Part shown: positions 53,001 to 61,722 of the stretch, in pieces | Layout of the letters: each line of letters starts with the position of its first letter | How positions within the stretch are numbered: the stretch's first letter is position 1 | Assembly: GCF_024919275.1 (NCBI RefSeq) | Contig: NZ_JANWGH010000001.1 | Span: forward strand, 558,001 to 622,000 | Source: Algoriphagus limi | GTDB taxonomy: Bacteria; Bacteroidota; Bacteroidia; Cytophagales; Cyclobacteriaceae | Length of the DNA stretch: 64,000 nucleotides | Reading direction: 5' to 3' | Position numbers and translations under genes: made by a program | The notes under the pieces: generated by a model | What the model was told of the DNA's origin: nothing | The model's input: only the letters and a program-made list of their open reading frames with translations | The model's database searches: none

Positions 53001-53580
53001 AATCTTCTACCCGATCCAAGTCTGCATCGGTGTCCTCCAGCTTGCGGAGGGTTTCTTTTTTACGGGTTTTGAATTTGGAGATTCCAGCTGCCTCTTCGAA
53101 AAGCTCCCGACGGGAGTTGTTCTTATCGTTTAGCAGTTCGTCGATCATCTTTAGCTCGATGATAGCATAGGAATTGGAGTTGATCCCCGTATCCATAAAG
53201 AGATTGGTGATATCCTTCAATCGGCAGGTGACGCCGTTGATTTGGTATTCACTTTCACCGGAGCGGTAGTAGCGCCGGGTGATAGTGACATGCGTGTACT
53301 CAGTAGGGAGGAGGTTTTTGGTATTTTCAAAGGTCAGAGATACTTCGGCCAGGTTGGAGGGTTTGCGGTTTTTGGTTCCGTTGAAAATGACGTTTTCCAT
53401 CTTATCGGAGCGCAGCATGCGGGTTTTTTGCTCACCCAAAACCCAGCGAATTGCATCGACGACATTGGATTTTCCGCAACCATTAGGACCGACGACACCG
53501 GTAATCCCTTTGTCGAAGTTGATCACCATCCGATCGCCAAAACTCTTAAATCCCTTGATCTCCAGTTTACTAAGTAGCAT
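50041..53580 (-). CDS. smc: Chromosome segregation protein SMC
   Basis: 1179 residues from ATG 53580. This start is supported by an AGGAGG ribosome-binding site 9 nt upstream and by the canonical beginning [17 protein letters not shown]. The open frame extends 83 codons further up into repeat sequence and that extension was rejected. Walker A [9 protein letters not shown] lies near residue 32. Long coiled coils occupy about 170-500 and 680-1000, with a hinge near 520-660. The C-terminal ABC signature is [39 protein letters not shown] (an extent). It forms the condensin complex for chromosome organisation. Its codon use is more GC-rich than the preceding accessory patch. No scpA/scpB nearby. 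Confidence 0.95.
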   Translation of the reverse strand: [1179 protein letters not shown]

Positions 53581-53644
53581 GTAGTTTTTTCCTCCTTGTA
53601 AAAAGGAACAAAATAGTAGGAAAAATTGAAAGATTAAACTCCAT

Positions 53645-53925
53645 TTGGGGAAATACGCCTTTGGCGAAATAGGCTTCGCTGCGCTTCGTGAAATATACTC
53701 AGCTTCGCTTCGTGAAATATGCCTTCGGCGAAATAAGGTCACTTCGTTCCCGAAATACGCCTGTGGCGAAATATGCTCCCTGCGGTCGCAAGATACACTC
53801 ACTTCGTCCGTGAGATACGCCTGCGGCAAGATATACCTTCGGTGAAATACTTAGAAATAGGCTCAGCTGCGCTTCTCAAGATATGCCTTCGGCAAGATTG
53901 GCTCTCCTTCGGCGAGCCAGATAAA
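53645..53925. repeat. Micro-hairpin array upstream of smc
   Basis: About ten to twelve degenerate units of 22-30 bp, each with the connector GAAATAyGC or AAGATAyGC and a short hairpin core such as GCCTTCGGC, GCCTGTGGC, TCACTTCGTCCGTGA or TCGCTTCGTGA. It reads through in frame on the minus strand as a false N-terminal extension of SMC. No T tracts follow the hairpins. Confidence 0.7.
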
Positions 53926-53950
53926 TTGTATTTTTAATGTTGGTGGGAAA

Positions 53951-54020
53951 GTGCCGTTAGGCACGGAAGCTTGGTTGATTAGGTGATTTTGGATTTTGGA
54001 TAGTGCCGTAGGTATGGTAC
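53951..54020. repeat. GTGCCG-pair repeat, second copy
   Basis: GTGCCGTTAGGCAC at 53951-53964 and GTGCCGTAGGTATGGTAC at 54003-54020, exactly 52 nt apart as at 33704/33756. The intervening sequence is of the same length but diverged. Confidence 0.65.
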
Positions 54021-54430
54021 ATTTTTATTTGTAAAAAGTAAGAGGTAAATGGTGAGCAGTATCCTGCACCGCTTACTCTTCACTGGTTACTTTTTACAAA
54101 ACGCCATTTTGGTTCCCTAAAAGGAAAGGGTTTTAATTTTGTAAGAAGTAAGAGGTAAATGGTAAGCAGTATTCAGTACCGATTACTATTCACTATTTAC
54201 ATTTTACAAAACGCCACTTTGGTTCTCTAATAGGAAAGGGTTTTAATTTTGTAAGAAGTAAGAGGTAAAGGGTAAGCAGTATTCAGTACCGCTTACTCTT
54301 CACTGTTTACTTTTTACAAAACGCTAATTTGGTTCTCTAATAGGAAAGGGTTTTAATTTTGTAAGAAGTAAGAGGTAAAGGGTAAGCAGTATTCAGTACC
54401 GCTTACTCTTCACTGTTTACTTTTTACAAA
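54021..54430. repeat. 110-bp direct tandem repeat with internal hairpin (about 4 copies)
   Basis: The start module TTTTAATTTTGTAAGAAGTAAGAGG begins at 54131, 54241 and 54351 (period exactly 110 bp), with a first diverged copy from about 54021. Each unit carries GTAAGAAGTAA...TTACTTTTTAC-like arms that can fold into a long hairpin, and the linker ACGCCATTTTGGTTC / CTAATAGGAAAGGG. Last two copies are almost identical. No ORF. Confidence 0.85.
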
Positions 54431-54490
54431 AAACCTTCAAGCCTTCTACTGAAAACCTCACTTCGATTTCGATGCAATTGGTAGAAACCC

Positions 54491-54554
54491 GCCTTCCAGA
54501 GGACAGGCAGTCTCAATGAGATCGCTTCGCCCGATTCTCTGGCTCGCGATGACG
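54491..54554. repeat. CGTCAyNGCGAG-type interspersed repeat (reverse copy)
   Basis: On the minus strand it reads CGTCATCGCGAG ... GGGCGAAGC ... AGACTGCCTGTCC, the same parts as the 44011-44063 element. The region up to 54741 has no gene. Confidence 0.6.
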
Positions 54555-54741
54555 TTGGACTATTTCACCTTGCGCAGCAAGGTTTATTTCTACCTATTTC
54601 CACTGTATTTCCATTATGTTTCAATCATTTCCCCCTTTTTATCGCTGGGTATTTCCTTTGACAATTATCTCCTAAAACTTGTTTTTTGATTGTTCTTTTT
54701 ATGATATTAGGGACCTCAACACCCGTGTCTATCACTTTTTC

Positions 54742-57700
54742 ATGAGTAATTTTAAACAATTTGATATTTCTGATTTTCTCAATGAGATTCAGGAGCCGCT
54801 GTTCTTGATGGATGAGGAGGAAATTATCTTTTGGAATAAATACTCGGTAGAGAATTTTTCAAACCTTCCTCAAGAATGGGAAAGCTGGTTTTCTCAGCCT
54901 GAGTTGATTGAGCAAATTGAGCAGTTTTTTTCCAATGGAAAGGTGCCCGATTCCCGCTATTTCAAATCTCTGGAATCCAAGGATGGAGGCATGCGTCGCT
55001 TCGAATGGTCCTTTACCAATCTGCCTTCTACTTACAATTCCCGCTTTTTGATCGTCAAAGCCAATCCTATTCGCTATTTCGGAGAGGATACCGGTGAAAA
55101 TATTTTAATGCAAAAAGATAGCAAGGCTGTCGAAGAACTTAGCTACATGCAGAGTATTCTAAATCATAGCCATGATTTGATTGCTATTTTGGATGAAAAG
55201 GGGAATTACAAGTTTATTTCTGATTCAGTAGGTGAAAAATTGGGTTTTCCTACGGAGTCTATTGTGGGGAAAAATTTCAATGATTTTATCCAAGCGGGGA
55301 TTCTGCAATTGGTGAAGGGAAGTTTTGAGGAAGCCCTGCAATCGGATCGGGAAGTAGCTGTGGATTTTTGGATCAACAGACAAAATGGGGAGCGGATTTA
55401 TCTGGAGAGTTTTGCCAAAAACCTACTTCATCACCCGGAGATCAAAGGTGTTTTGTTTTCCAGTCGGGATATCACCGAGTTTATCCAAATGGACCGGGAT
55501 CTTCAGAGGCGATATGAAATTGAGAACCTGATCAACCAGGTTTCTTCTCATTTGATCAATGCGACACTGACTCAGCCTGAAATAGAATTTCAGTTTTTGC
55601 TGGAAAAATTCGGGCAGTTTCTACATGCCGAATTGGGATATATCTGGATTCTGAATCGGGAAACGGATGAGTTGGAATTATTGAATACTTGGACTAGTCA
55701 GGAAGATACTGAACAGAAATTCCAAAATATTCAGGAAGAAATTAAGGCACGAAGAAACCGCCTGGAAAAGGGCATGATTAAGTTGGTGGATTGTCCTGAA
55801 GGAAAGGAAGATGGGCGATTCCTACTTCTGATTCCGATGATTTCTTTGAATAAACTACGAGGCGTATTGAGCTATGAGATAAAAAAATCCAAGCTCGAAT
55901 ACACAGAAAAACAACTTCAGATTTTCCGACAGCTTGGGGATATTTTAGCTGGAGCTTATTCAGGAAGTTTGTTGACCCGTCGCATTCAGCGAAATGAAAG
56001 TTTATTGGCTACGACAGAGCGACTTTCCAAATCCGGTTCTTGGAGATATAGCACGCAAAAAGACCTTTTCTATATCTCTGGAGGTTTGGCTCAGTTATTT
56101 GGATTGGGAGTCGAACCCTTAATCTGTGAGTTTACTACTCTGATTTATAAAATTGATAAGTCGACTCGATCGGAATTTGTCAAAAAGCTTAAGAAAAGCA
56201 TTGCAGAGAAAAGTCAAGAATCTGGAGAATTTACGATTCAAAGGCCTTCCGGAGGGACTGCTTATATTTTCTATGAAATAGAAGCGACAGAAAACTTCCT
56301 GAATCAAGGCTTAGAAGTGACTGGCTTCTGTACTGATGTCACCCATAAGCGAGCTGCAGAAGAAAATTTGCGCTTGCAGTCTCAAATTCTGGCCCAGGTA
56401 AGTGACCCTATTGTGGTGACAGATTTGAAGAACCGGGTCATTTATCTGAATGAGGCAGCCATTCAACTTTGCTGTCCGGAAACCGCCATGTTTTTTGAAG
56501 GGCATGTTGATGAATTGCTTAGTTGCGATTTAACCTCCGGTCAATTGCCTATTTCCAAATTGCTTCTGAGGGTAAAGGACGGGAAAGTTTGGAAAGGTGA
56601 GGTCAATTTAGAAACCAAGCATACGCCAAATTCTCCTTTTGAAATTTCTATACAGGCAATCTTTTCAGAGAATCAGGATAAAATTGGCTATTCCATCATT
56701 CTTCGAAATCTGAGTGAGAAACGTGAAAGCGAAAAGTTGGCAGCTCGGGCTCGAATGATTGCCGAAAACAGTCCTGCCATACTTTTCCAAGTGGATCCTT
56801 ATGATAATTATCGAATTGAATTCATTTCTGAGAATATCAGTCAGTTTGGCTATCAATCCGCTGATTTGATGGGGGGAAAGGTCTCCTTTTTGGACTTGAT
56901 TCATCCGGAAGATTGGGATGGAATTATTATTCTTCGCGATTCCAAAAAAACAGAATCAGGGATTCTTTCCTTCTCTGGGGAGTACCGATTCAAAAAAGCT
57001 TCTGGTGAATACATCTGGGTGGAAGATAAGACCTCAGATGTATTGGATATGCAGGGTAAAATCACCTTGCATCAAGGGATTTTCCAGGATATCACGGATC
57101 GGAAAAATTTCGAGCAATTTAAGGAAGAGAAGGAAAAGCAGTATCGAATGCTGGCTTCTCAAATTCCCGGAACCAACATTTTCCTATTAGATAAGAATAG
57201 AAAATACATACTGGCAGAAGGAACAAACTTTGAGCATTGGGGCTTGGGTCGAGAAGATTTTGAAGGGAAGTCCTTGAAAGAGATTTCCCTGACTGATCGC
57301 AAAGAAGTCAGTGTGATTTTGGATCGAGTCTATGAAAAACAAGAGGTAGTAGAATCCGAGTTTGATTTCAAAGACCGAAAATACCATCGAATCATTCGAC
57401 CCATTCTCGAAAATGGGCAGGTAGAATATGCCCTGAGTATTATTCGTGATGTGACGGAGGAATATATTGCCAAGAAGCAACTGGAGGAGTCAGAGGAAAA
57501 GTATAGAACGCTGGTAGAGGAATCTACAGAGATCATTTTCTCACTGACCGATGCCTATATTTTTGAATATATCTCTCCTAATGTGAAGCAATTCTTGGGT
57601 TACGAGGTGGAAGAAGTTTTGGGAAGAAGCTTTTTTGATTTCCTCTATCCCGAGGATTTGGATGTTTTTCAAAGTATGCTTCAAGAAAGTCAGGACTTCC

Positions 57701-59043
57701 TTTCTGAGAATCAATATTTGGAATTCCGCTTACCGCATAAGAATGGAGAGATCCGAGTTTTTAATTCCAATGGAAAGATCATTTGGGATAAGGACGGAAA
57801 GCAGCGCCTTTATACAGGGGTTGCGAGAGATATTTCCAAGTTGAAGCAGGCACAAAAGGAATTGGTAAAAGCCAAGGAGAATGCGGAGGAGGCTTCGCGA
57901 GTCAAGTCTCAATTCTTGTCCGTGATGAGTCATGAAATTCGAACTCCAATGAATGCGGTCATAGGCTTGTCTCACTTCCTGATGGAAGATGATCCTCGGC
58001 CCGATCAGTTGGAAAATTTGAAGACACTTCAATTTTCTGCGGAGAATCTGATGGCTTTGATCAACGATATTCTGGATTACAATAAGATTGATTCCGGAAA
58101 AATCGAATTGGAACATCTCCCTTTGGATGTTCGTCACTTGCTACACCGGATTATTCATTCTCATAGTTTCCAGGCACATGATAAAGGCTTGAAGATTTCC
58201 TGCGAAATCGATGAATCTATTCCTCAATGGATTTTGACAGACCCAGTTCGCATGGGGCAGGTAATCAATAATTTGGTGAGTAATGCCATCAAGTTTACCG
58301 AAAAGGGTTATGTGAAAATTGGTTTGCAGGAAATGGGAAAAGATTCTGAGGGAAGAATTCGAATCCAATTCCGATTTGAAGATTCGGGTATTGGAATCCC
58401 TGAAGAGAAGTCCCAGCGGATATTTGAAGCCTTTACCCAAGCCGCTTCTGATACCACTCGTAAATATGGGGGTACAGGTTTAGGTTTGGCGATTGTAAAA
58501 CGATTGGTAGAGCTTTTTGAAGGAGAAATCAATTACTATCCTAATCCGAATGGGGGAAGTATCTTCGAATTTGAAGTTCCATTTGAGATTGATAAAAAGC
58601 ATTTGGATGAAGAGCAGGAGATAAATACAACAGCAAGCCGATCCTTGGCTGGATATTCTGTATTGGTGGCAGAGGATAATGCGGTTAACCAAGTCCTAAT
58701 CAAAAAATTCCTTCAAAAATGGAATGTGGGTCAATTAGAATTGGCGGAAGATGGGAAGGATGCCATTGAAAAATTTGAGGCAGACAGTTTTGATATTTTG
58801 TTGGTGGATTTGCAGATGCCGTATTTGGATGGCTTTGAAGTTGCAAAAAAAATTCGTCAGCATTCCAACACCAAAAAAGCCAGTATTCCAATTTTGGCAT
58901 TGACGGCTTCTTCCTATGAAGAGGTTAAGAATGAGCTGCTTGAGGCAGGAATTGATGACTACATACCGAAGCCTTTTTCCCCTGAAGTTTTGTATGAGAA
59001 ACTATCCAAATATCTTCGATCCAGAAGCTTTTTATCGGATTAG
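54742..59043 (+). CDS. Multi-PAS hybrid sensor histidine kinase/response regulator
   Basis: 1433 residues from ATG 54742 (MSNFKQFDIS); an upstream ATG at 54679 would add 21 residues. No membrane helix is visible, so it is cytoplasmic. Domains in order: about six or seven PAS-like modules from residue 10 to 1060 (a GAF-like stretch lies near 260-400), then HisKA with the phospho-acceptor His1064 in SHEIRTPMN, an HATPase domain (NNLVSNAIKFTEKG; GTGLGLAIVKRLVELF), and a C-terminal receiver with phospho-acceptor Asp1356 in VDLQMPYLDG. It probably senses intracellular redox or small molecules. Its partner response regulator is not adjacent. Confidence 0.9.
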   Translation: MSNFKQFDISDFLNEIQEPLFLMDEEEIIFWNKYSVENFSNLPQEWESWFSQPELIEQIEQFFSNGKVPDSRYFKSLESKDGGMRRFEWSFTNLPSTYNSRFLIVKANPIRYFGEDTGENILMQKDSKAVEELSYMQSILNHSHDLIAILDEKGNYKFISDSVGEKLGFPTESIVGKNFNDFIQAGILQLVKGSFEEALQSDREVAVDFWINRQNGERIYLESFAKNLLHHPEIKGVLFSSRDITEFIQMDRDLQRRYEIENLINQVSSHLINATLTQPEIEFQFLLEKFGQFLHAELGYIWILNRETDELELLNTWTSQEDTEQKFQNIQEEIKARRNRLEKGMIKLVDCPEGKEDGRFLLLIPMISLNKLRGVLSYEIKKSKLEYTEKQLQIFRQLGDILAGAYSGSLLTRRIQRNESLLATTERLSKSGSWRYSTQKDLFYISGGLAQLFGLGVEPLICEFTTLIYKIDKSTRSEFVKKLKKSIAEKSQESGEFTIQRPSGGTAYIFYEIEATENFLNQGLEVTGFCTDVTHKRAAEENLRLQSQILAQVSDPIVVTDLKNRVIYLNEAAIQLCCPETAMFFEGHVDELLSCDLTSGQLPISKLLLRVKDGKVWKGEVNLETKHTPNSPFEISIQAIFSENQDKIGYSIILRNLSEKRESEKLAARARMIAENSPAILFQVDPYDNYRIEFISENISQFGYQSADLMGGKVSFLDLIHPEDWDGIIILRDSKKTESGILSFSGEYRFKKASGEYIWVEDKTSDVLDMQGKITLHQGIFQDITDRKNFEQFKEEKEKQYRMLASQIPGTNIFLLDKNRKYILAEGTNFEHWGLGREDFEGKSLKEISLTDRKEVSVILDRVYEKQEVVESEFDFKDRKYHRIIRPILENGQVEYALSIIRDVTEEYIAKKQLEESEEKYRTLVEESTEIIFSLTDAYIFEYISPNVKQFLGYEVEEVLGRSFFDFLYPEDLDVFQSMLQESQDFLSENQYLEFRLPHKNGEIRVFNSNGKIIWDKDGKQRLYTGVARDISKLKQAQKELVKAKENAEEASRVKSQFLSVMSHEIRTPMNAVIGLSHFLMEDDPRPDQLENLKTLQFSAENLMALINDILDYNKIDSGKIELEHLPLDVRHLLHRIIHSHSFQAHDKGLKISCEIDESIPQWILTDPVRMGQVINNLVSNAIKFTEKGYVKIGLQEMGKDSEGRIRIQFRFEDSGIGIPEEKSQRIFEAFTQAASDTTRKYGGTGLGLAIVKRLVELFEGEINYYPNPNGGSIFEFEVPFEIDKKHLDEEQEINTTASRSLAGYSVLVAEDNAVNQVLIKKFLQKWNVGQLELAEDGKDAIEKFEADSFDILLVDLQMPYLDGFEVAKKIRQHSNTKKASIPILALTASSYEEVKNELLEAGIDDYIPKPFSPEVLYEKLSKYLRSRSFLSD

Positions 59044-59098
59044 CACAAATTTTGCCACTAAGGCTTGGTAAATTTGTCTCGAGTCAAAGCGATTTAAA

Positions 59099-60415
59099 AT
59101 GTCCTATTTTTTCAGGATTTTCCTACTGATTTCATTTGTCTTTATTTCGGTGTTCGGCCATGCTCAAGGGCTGATTACCAAAAGAAGTACTTTTTATGCT
59201 TTGGTAGGGACAAGTGGAGCCCGACTCAATCAGTTCAATCAGATGCTGGATGATCGGGGACTTTCTCCTTTAAGAAATCGCTATCGCACGCTTGGCTTAG
59301 GCTATCAAAACCGAATCAATGATTTTGTACTAGGTCTGGAATTGTTTCATAATCAAGGAGGAAGGAGTGAGTTTGACGGCTATAGAATGAGCTATCGGAC
59401 TTCCCGGGTTCTTCTGAATGTTGGTTACTCTTTTACAGAAGAGTCTAATTTTCAGTTGATTCATTACATGTCTTTGGGGATGGGCTTTTTGAATTTTCAA
59501 ATGCTCCCCATGGAGTATTCATCCAATCTCGTCGATTTCCTAGCGAGTCCTGAACAGGGATTTATTTTACGGGAAAACAATATTCACCGAGGAAGTAGGA
59601 AGTATGGTGATTTTTTGACTGAGATTGGATTCCAACTTAGCTATGATTTCCCGATTCCGGGCAGAAAAGAGTCATTGGAAGTAATCGCCAAGTTAGGTTA
59701 TGCTTTTAGTCCTTTTGAAGGCAAATGGAATATGGCTGACATGTCCTTCCAAAATACCCAAAGTGGTGCCTTTATTCGGGTGGGTACCGGTATCAGTATT
59801 CCGGATCGTAACTTCTTTTACAAGGATGCTTCTATTGCTTTGCAATTGGTTTCTGGGATTCATTTTACCAAGCCCGATCGCTTGAATGAGCAATTGATAG
59901 AGGCTGGTTATGATCCTTTGAAGGGGAGACCTTCGAATTTGGGATTAAAAATCACCGGAGAAACCGAAGGAGTGCTTTACGGAGTGGAAGTTTACAATTT
60001 AGCCATGGATGGATCTGCCAATGCCTTGAAGTCGCAGACGCTGAATAGTCTTCGTGTATATGCAAATGGTGGATTAAAGTTTTTGCAGTATAAAAATATG
60101 GCTTTGGGAGCTCTGGGTGGTATAGGTTTTGGAAATATACGCTATACTCTTTCCCATGTTGAAAAGCCTGATTTTCCCGAACTTTTTGAGCAGCGAAACT
60201 TTGATGGATATCTGAAAAACAGTGGCTTGATGGCAAAGCCGGAAGTCTTTTTAGAATATGCCTATCCCGTGACCGAGCGTAAAATTTTTGATTTAGTCTT
60301 TAATGTTTCTTTGGGCTATGAGCTTGCCTTGGCTAATTATAGATTGGGTGAATTGGATATGGCTCAATACATGTCTGCTCCCTATTTGATGTTTGGGGTG
60401 GGGGTTCGCCCTTGA
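59099..60415 (+). CDS. Outer-membrane beta-barrel protein of unknown function
   Basis: 438 residues with a signal peptide (FRIFLLISFVFISVFGHAQ). The remainder has repeated amphipathic strands with aromatic residues at strand ends and a C-terminal YLMFGVGVRP, a typical outer-membrane barrel end. Not matched to a family. A TAAATTTG element lies at 59069-59076 upstream, but its TTTG partner is too close (14 nt). It follows the histidine kinase by 55 nt. Confidence 0.7.
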   Translation: MSYFFRIFLLISFVFISVFGHAQGLITKRSTFYALVGTSGARLNQFNQMLDDRGLSPLRNRYRTLGLGYQNRINDFVLGLELFHNQGGRSEFDGYRMSYRTSRVLLNVGYSFTEESNFQLIHYMSLGMGFLNFQMLPMEYSSNLVDFLASPEQGFILRENNIHRGSRKYGDFLTEIGFQLSYDFPIPGRKESLEVIAKLGYAFSPFEGKWNMADMSFQNTQSGAFIRVGTGISIPDRNFFYKDASIALQLVSGIHFTKPDRLNEQLIEAGYDPLKGRPSNLGLKITGETEGVLYGVEVYNLAMDGSANALKSQTLNSLRVYANGGLKFLQYKNMALGALGGIGFGNIRYTLSHVEKPDFPELFEQRNFDGYLKNSGLMAKPEVFLEYAYPVTERKIFDLVFNVSLGYELALANYRLGELDMAQYMSAPYLMFGVGVRP

Positions 60416-60488
60416 TGAAAAGTGTAGGACAATTTCATTTTGACCCGTTTTTAATCCTGAGTCTGTAGTTTTATTGAGCATTAGCTAT

Positions 60489-60496
60489 TACCTTTG
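60489..60496 (+). promoter_or_regulatory. Likely -7 box of the metH transcript
   Basis: TACCTTTG places transcription start near 60502, exactly at the first base of the riboswitch. The matching TTTG upstream is not exact. Confidence 0.4.
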
Positions 60497-60499
60497 GGA

Positions 60500-60598
60500 G
60501 GCTTATCGAGAAAGACCGAGGGAAGGGCCCTACGACGTCTTAGCAACCTGTAAACAAGGTGCTAATTCCCATTCCGGAATCGCCGGAAAAAGATGAGC
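60500..60598 (+). promoter_or_regulatory. SAM-I riboswitch
   Basis: The SAM-I core is intact: CTTATCGAG (P1/P2 start), GAGGGAAGGGCCC, TAGCAACC, GGTGCTAATTCC, then a GGAATCGCCGG...AGATGAG closing part. SAM-I riboswitches bind S-adenosylmethionine and turn off methionine-synthesis genes. A separate Rho-independent terminator hairpin is not clear before the ATG at 60667, so control may be by translation. Confidence 0.92.
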
Positions 60599-60666
60599 GG
60601 AAAAGAATACCCTGTACTTTTCTCCGTGTTTTGCTCGATTAGCTTTTTGAATGATTAATTAGAAAG

Positions 60667-61722
60667 ATGCAAAACAGAACGGAATTACTTCTAAAAACCA
60701 TAAAAAATAGAATTCTGGTGTTGGATGGTGCCATGGGTACCATGATTCAGCGATATACCTTGACCGAAGAGGATTTTCGAACGCCTGAGCTTAAGAACCA
60801 TCCTAAGGCGCTAAAAGGGAATAACGATTTACTTTCCTTGAGCCGGCCCAATATTATTAAAGCTATTCATCGGGAATATCTGGAAGCTGGATCGGATATT
60901 ATTGAGACTAATACCTTTTCCGGGACTTCCATTGCACAGGTGGATTATGGTTTGTCTCATTTGGCTTATGAGTTGAATTTTGCTTCGGCAAAAATCGCCA
61001 GAGAGGTTGCTGATGAATTTACAGCCAAAGACCCTTCTAAGCCTCGTTTTGTGGCAGGTGCTATGGGGCCTACCAACCGGACAGCATCTATTTCTCCTGA
61101 TGTCAATGACCCGGGTTATCGCGCAATAACTTTTGATCAATTAGCTCAAGCTTATGCAGAGCAAGTTCGCGGGCTTTTGGATGGAGGAGCGGATATTTTA
61201 TTGGTTGAAACCATTTTTGATACCCTAAATGCTAAAGCAGCCTTGTATGCTATTCAGGATGTATTTGAAGAAAGAAATATTCCGCTTGACCCTCATGAAG
61301 GTGGTATTCCGATTATGATTTCAGGTACTATTACCGATGCTTCCGGGCGCACACTTTCCGGTCAAACTACCGAAGCATTCCTGATTTCTGTTTCTCATGT
61401 GCCTTTATTCTCGGTTGGTTTGAATTGTGCTTTAGGAGCAAAGGAATTAAGACCTTATTTAAAAGTATTGGCAGATAAAGCCCCATTTTATGTTTCGGCA
61501 TATCCGAATGCTGGCTTGCCCAATGAATTTGGAGCTTATGATCAGGGAGCAGGTGAAATGGCTGGAGAAATGGAGCATTTTCTTCAGGATGGCATGCTAA
61601 ATATTTTGGGAGGATGCTGCGGAACAACCCCGGATCATATTCGAGCTTTGGCAAAAATCGCTGACCGTTATTCACAAAGAAAAGTAGAAGAAAAACTTAC
61701 AGAAGGGGAGGAAAATGTCTAA
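60667..61722 (+). CDS. metH: Homocysteine S-methyltransferase subunit of split methionine synthase
   Basis: 351 residues, matching the N-terminal module of MetH. It contains [11 protein letters not shown] at the start, [23 protein letters not shown], the zinc-site Cys in VGLNCALG near residue 255, and the CC pair in [11 protein letters not shown] near residue 318. It transfers the methyl group from methylcobalamin to homocysteine. It is controlled by the SAM-I riboswitch. Its stop is overlapped by 8 nt by the start of the next metH part. Confidence 0.92.
   Translation: MQNRTELLLKTIKNRILVLDGAMGTMIQRYTLTEEDFRTPELKNHPKALKGNNDLLSLSRPNIIKAIHREYLEAGSDIIETNTFSGTSIAQVDYGLSHLAYELNFASAKIAREVADEFTAKDPSKPRFVAGAMGPTNRTASISPDVNDPGYRAITFDQLAQAYAEQVRGLLDGGADILLVETIFDTLNAKAALYAIQDVFEERNIPLDPHEGGIPIMISGTITDASGRTLSGQTTEAFLISVSHVPLFSVGLNCALGAKELRPYLKVLADKAPFYVSAYPNAGLPNEFGAYDQGAGEMAGEMEHFLQDGMLNILGGCCGTTPDHIRALAKIADRYSQRKVEEKLTEGEENV

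Noticed and set aside
53581..53829. 83-codon N-terminal extension of SMC
   Set aside because: Encodes repeat units only; the canonical [11 protein letters not shown] start at 53580 has an AGGAGG site just upstream.
54021..54430. CRISPR array or insertion sequence
   Set aside because: Tandem 110-bp units without spacers; no transposase frame.
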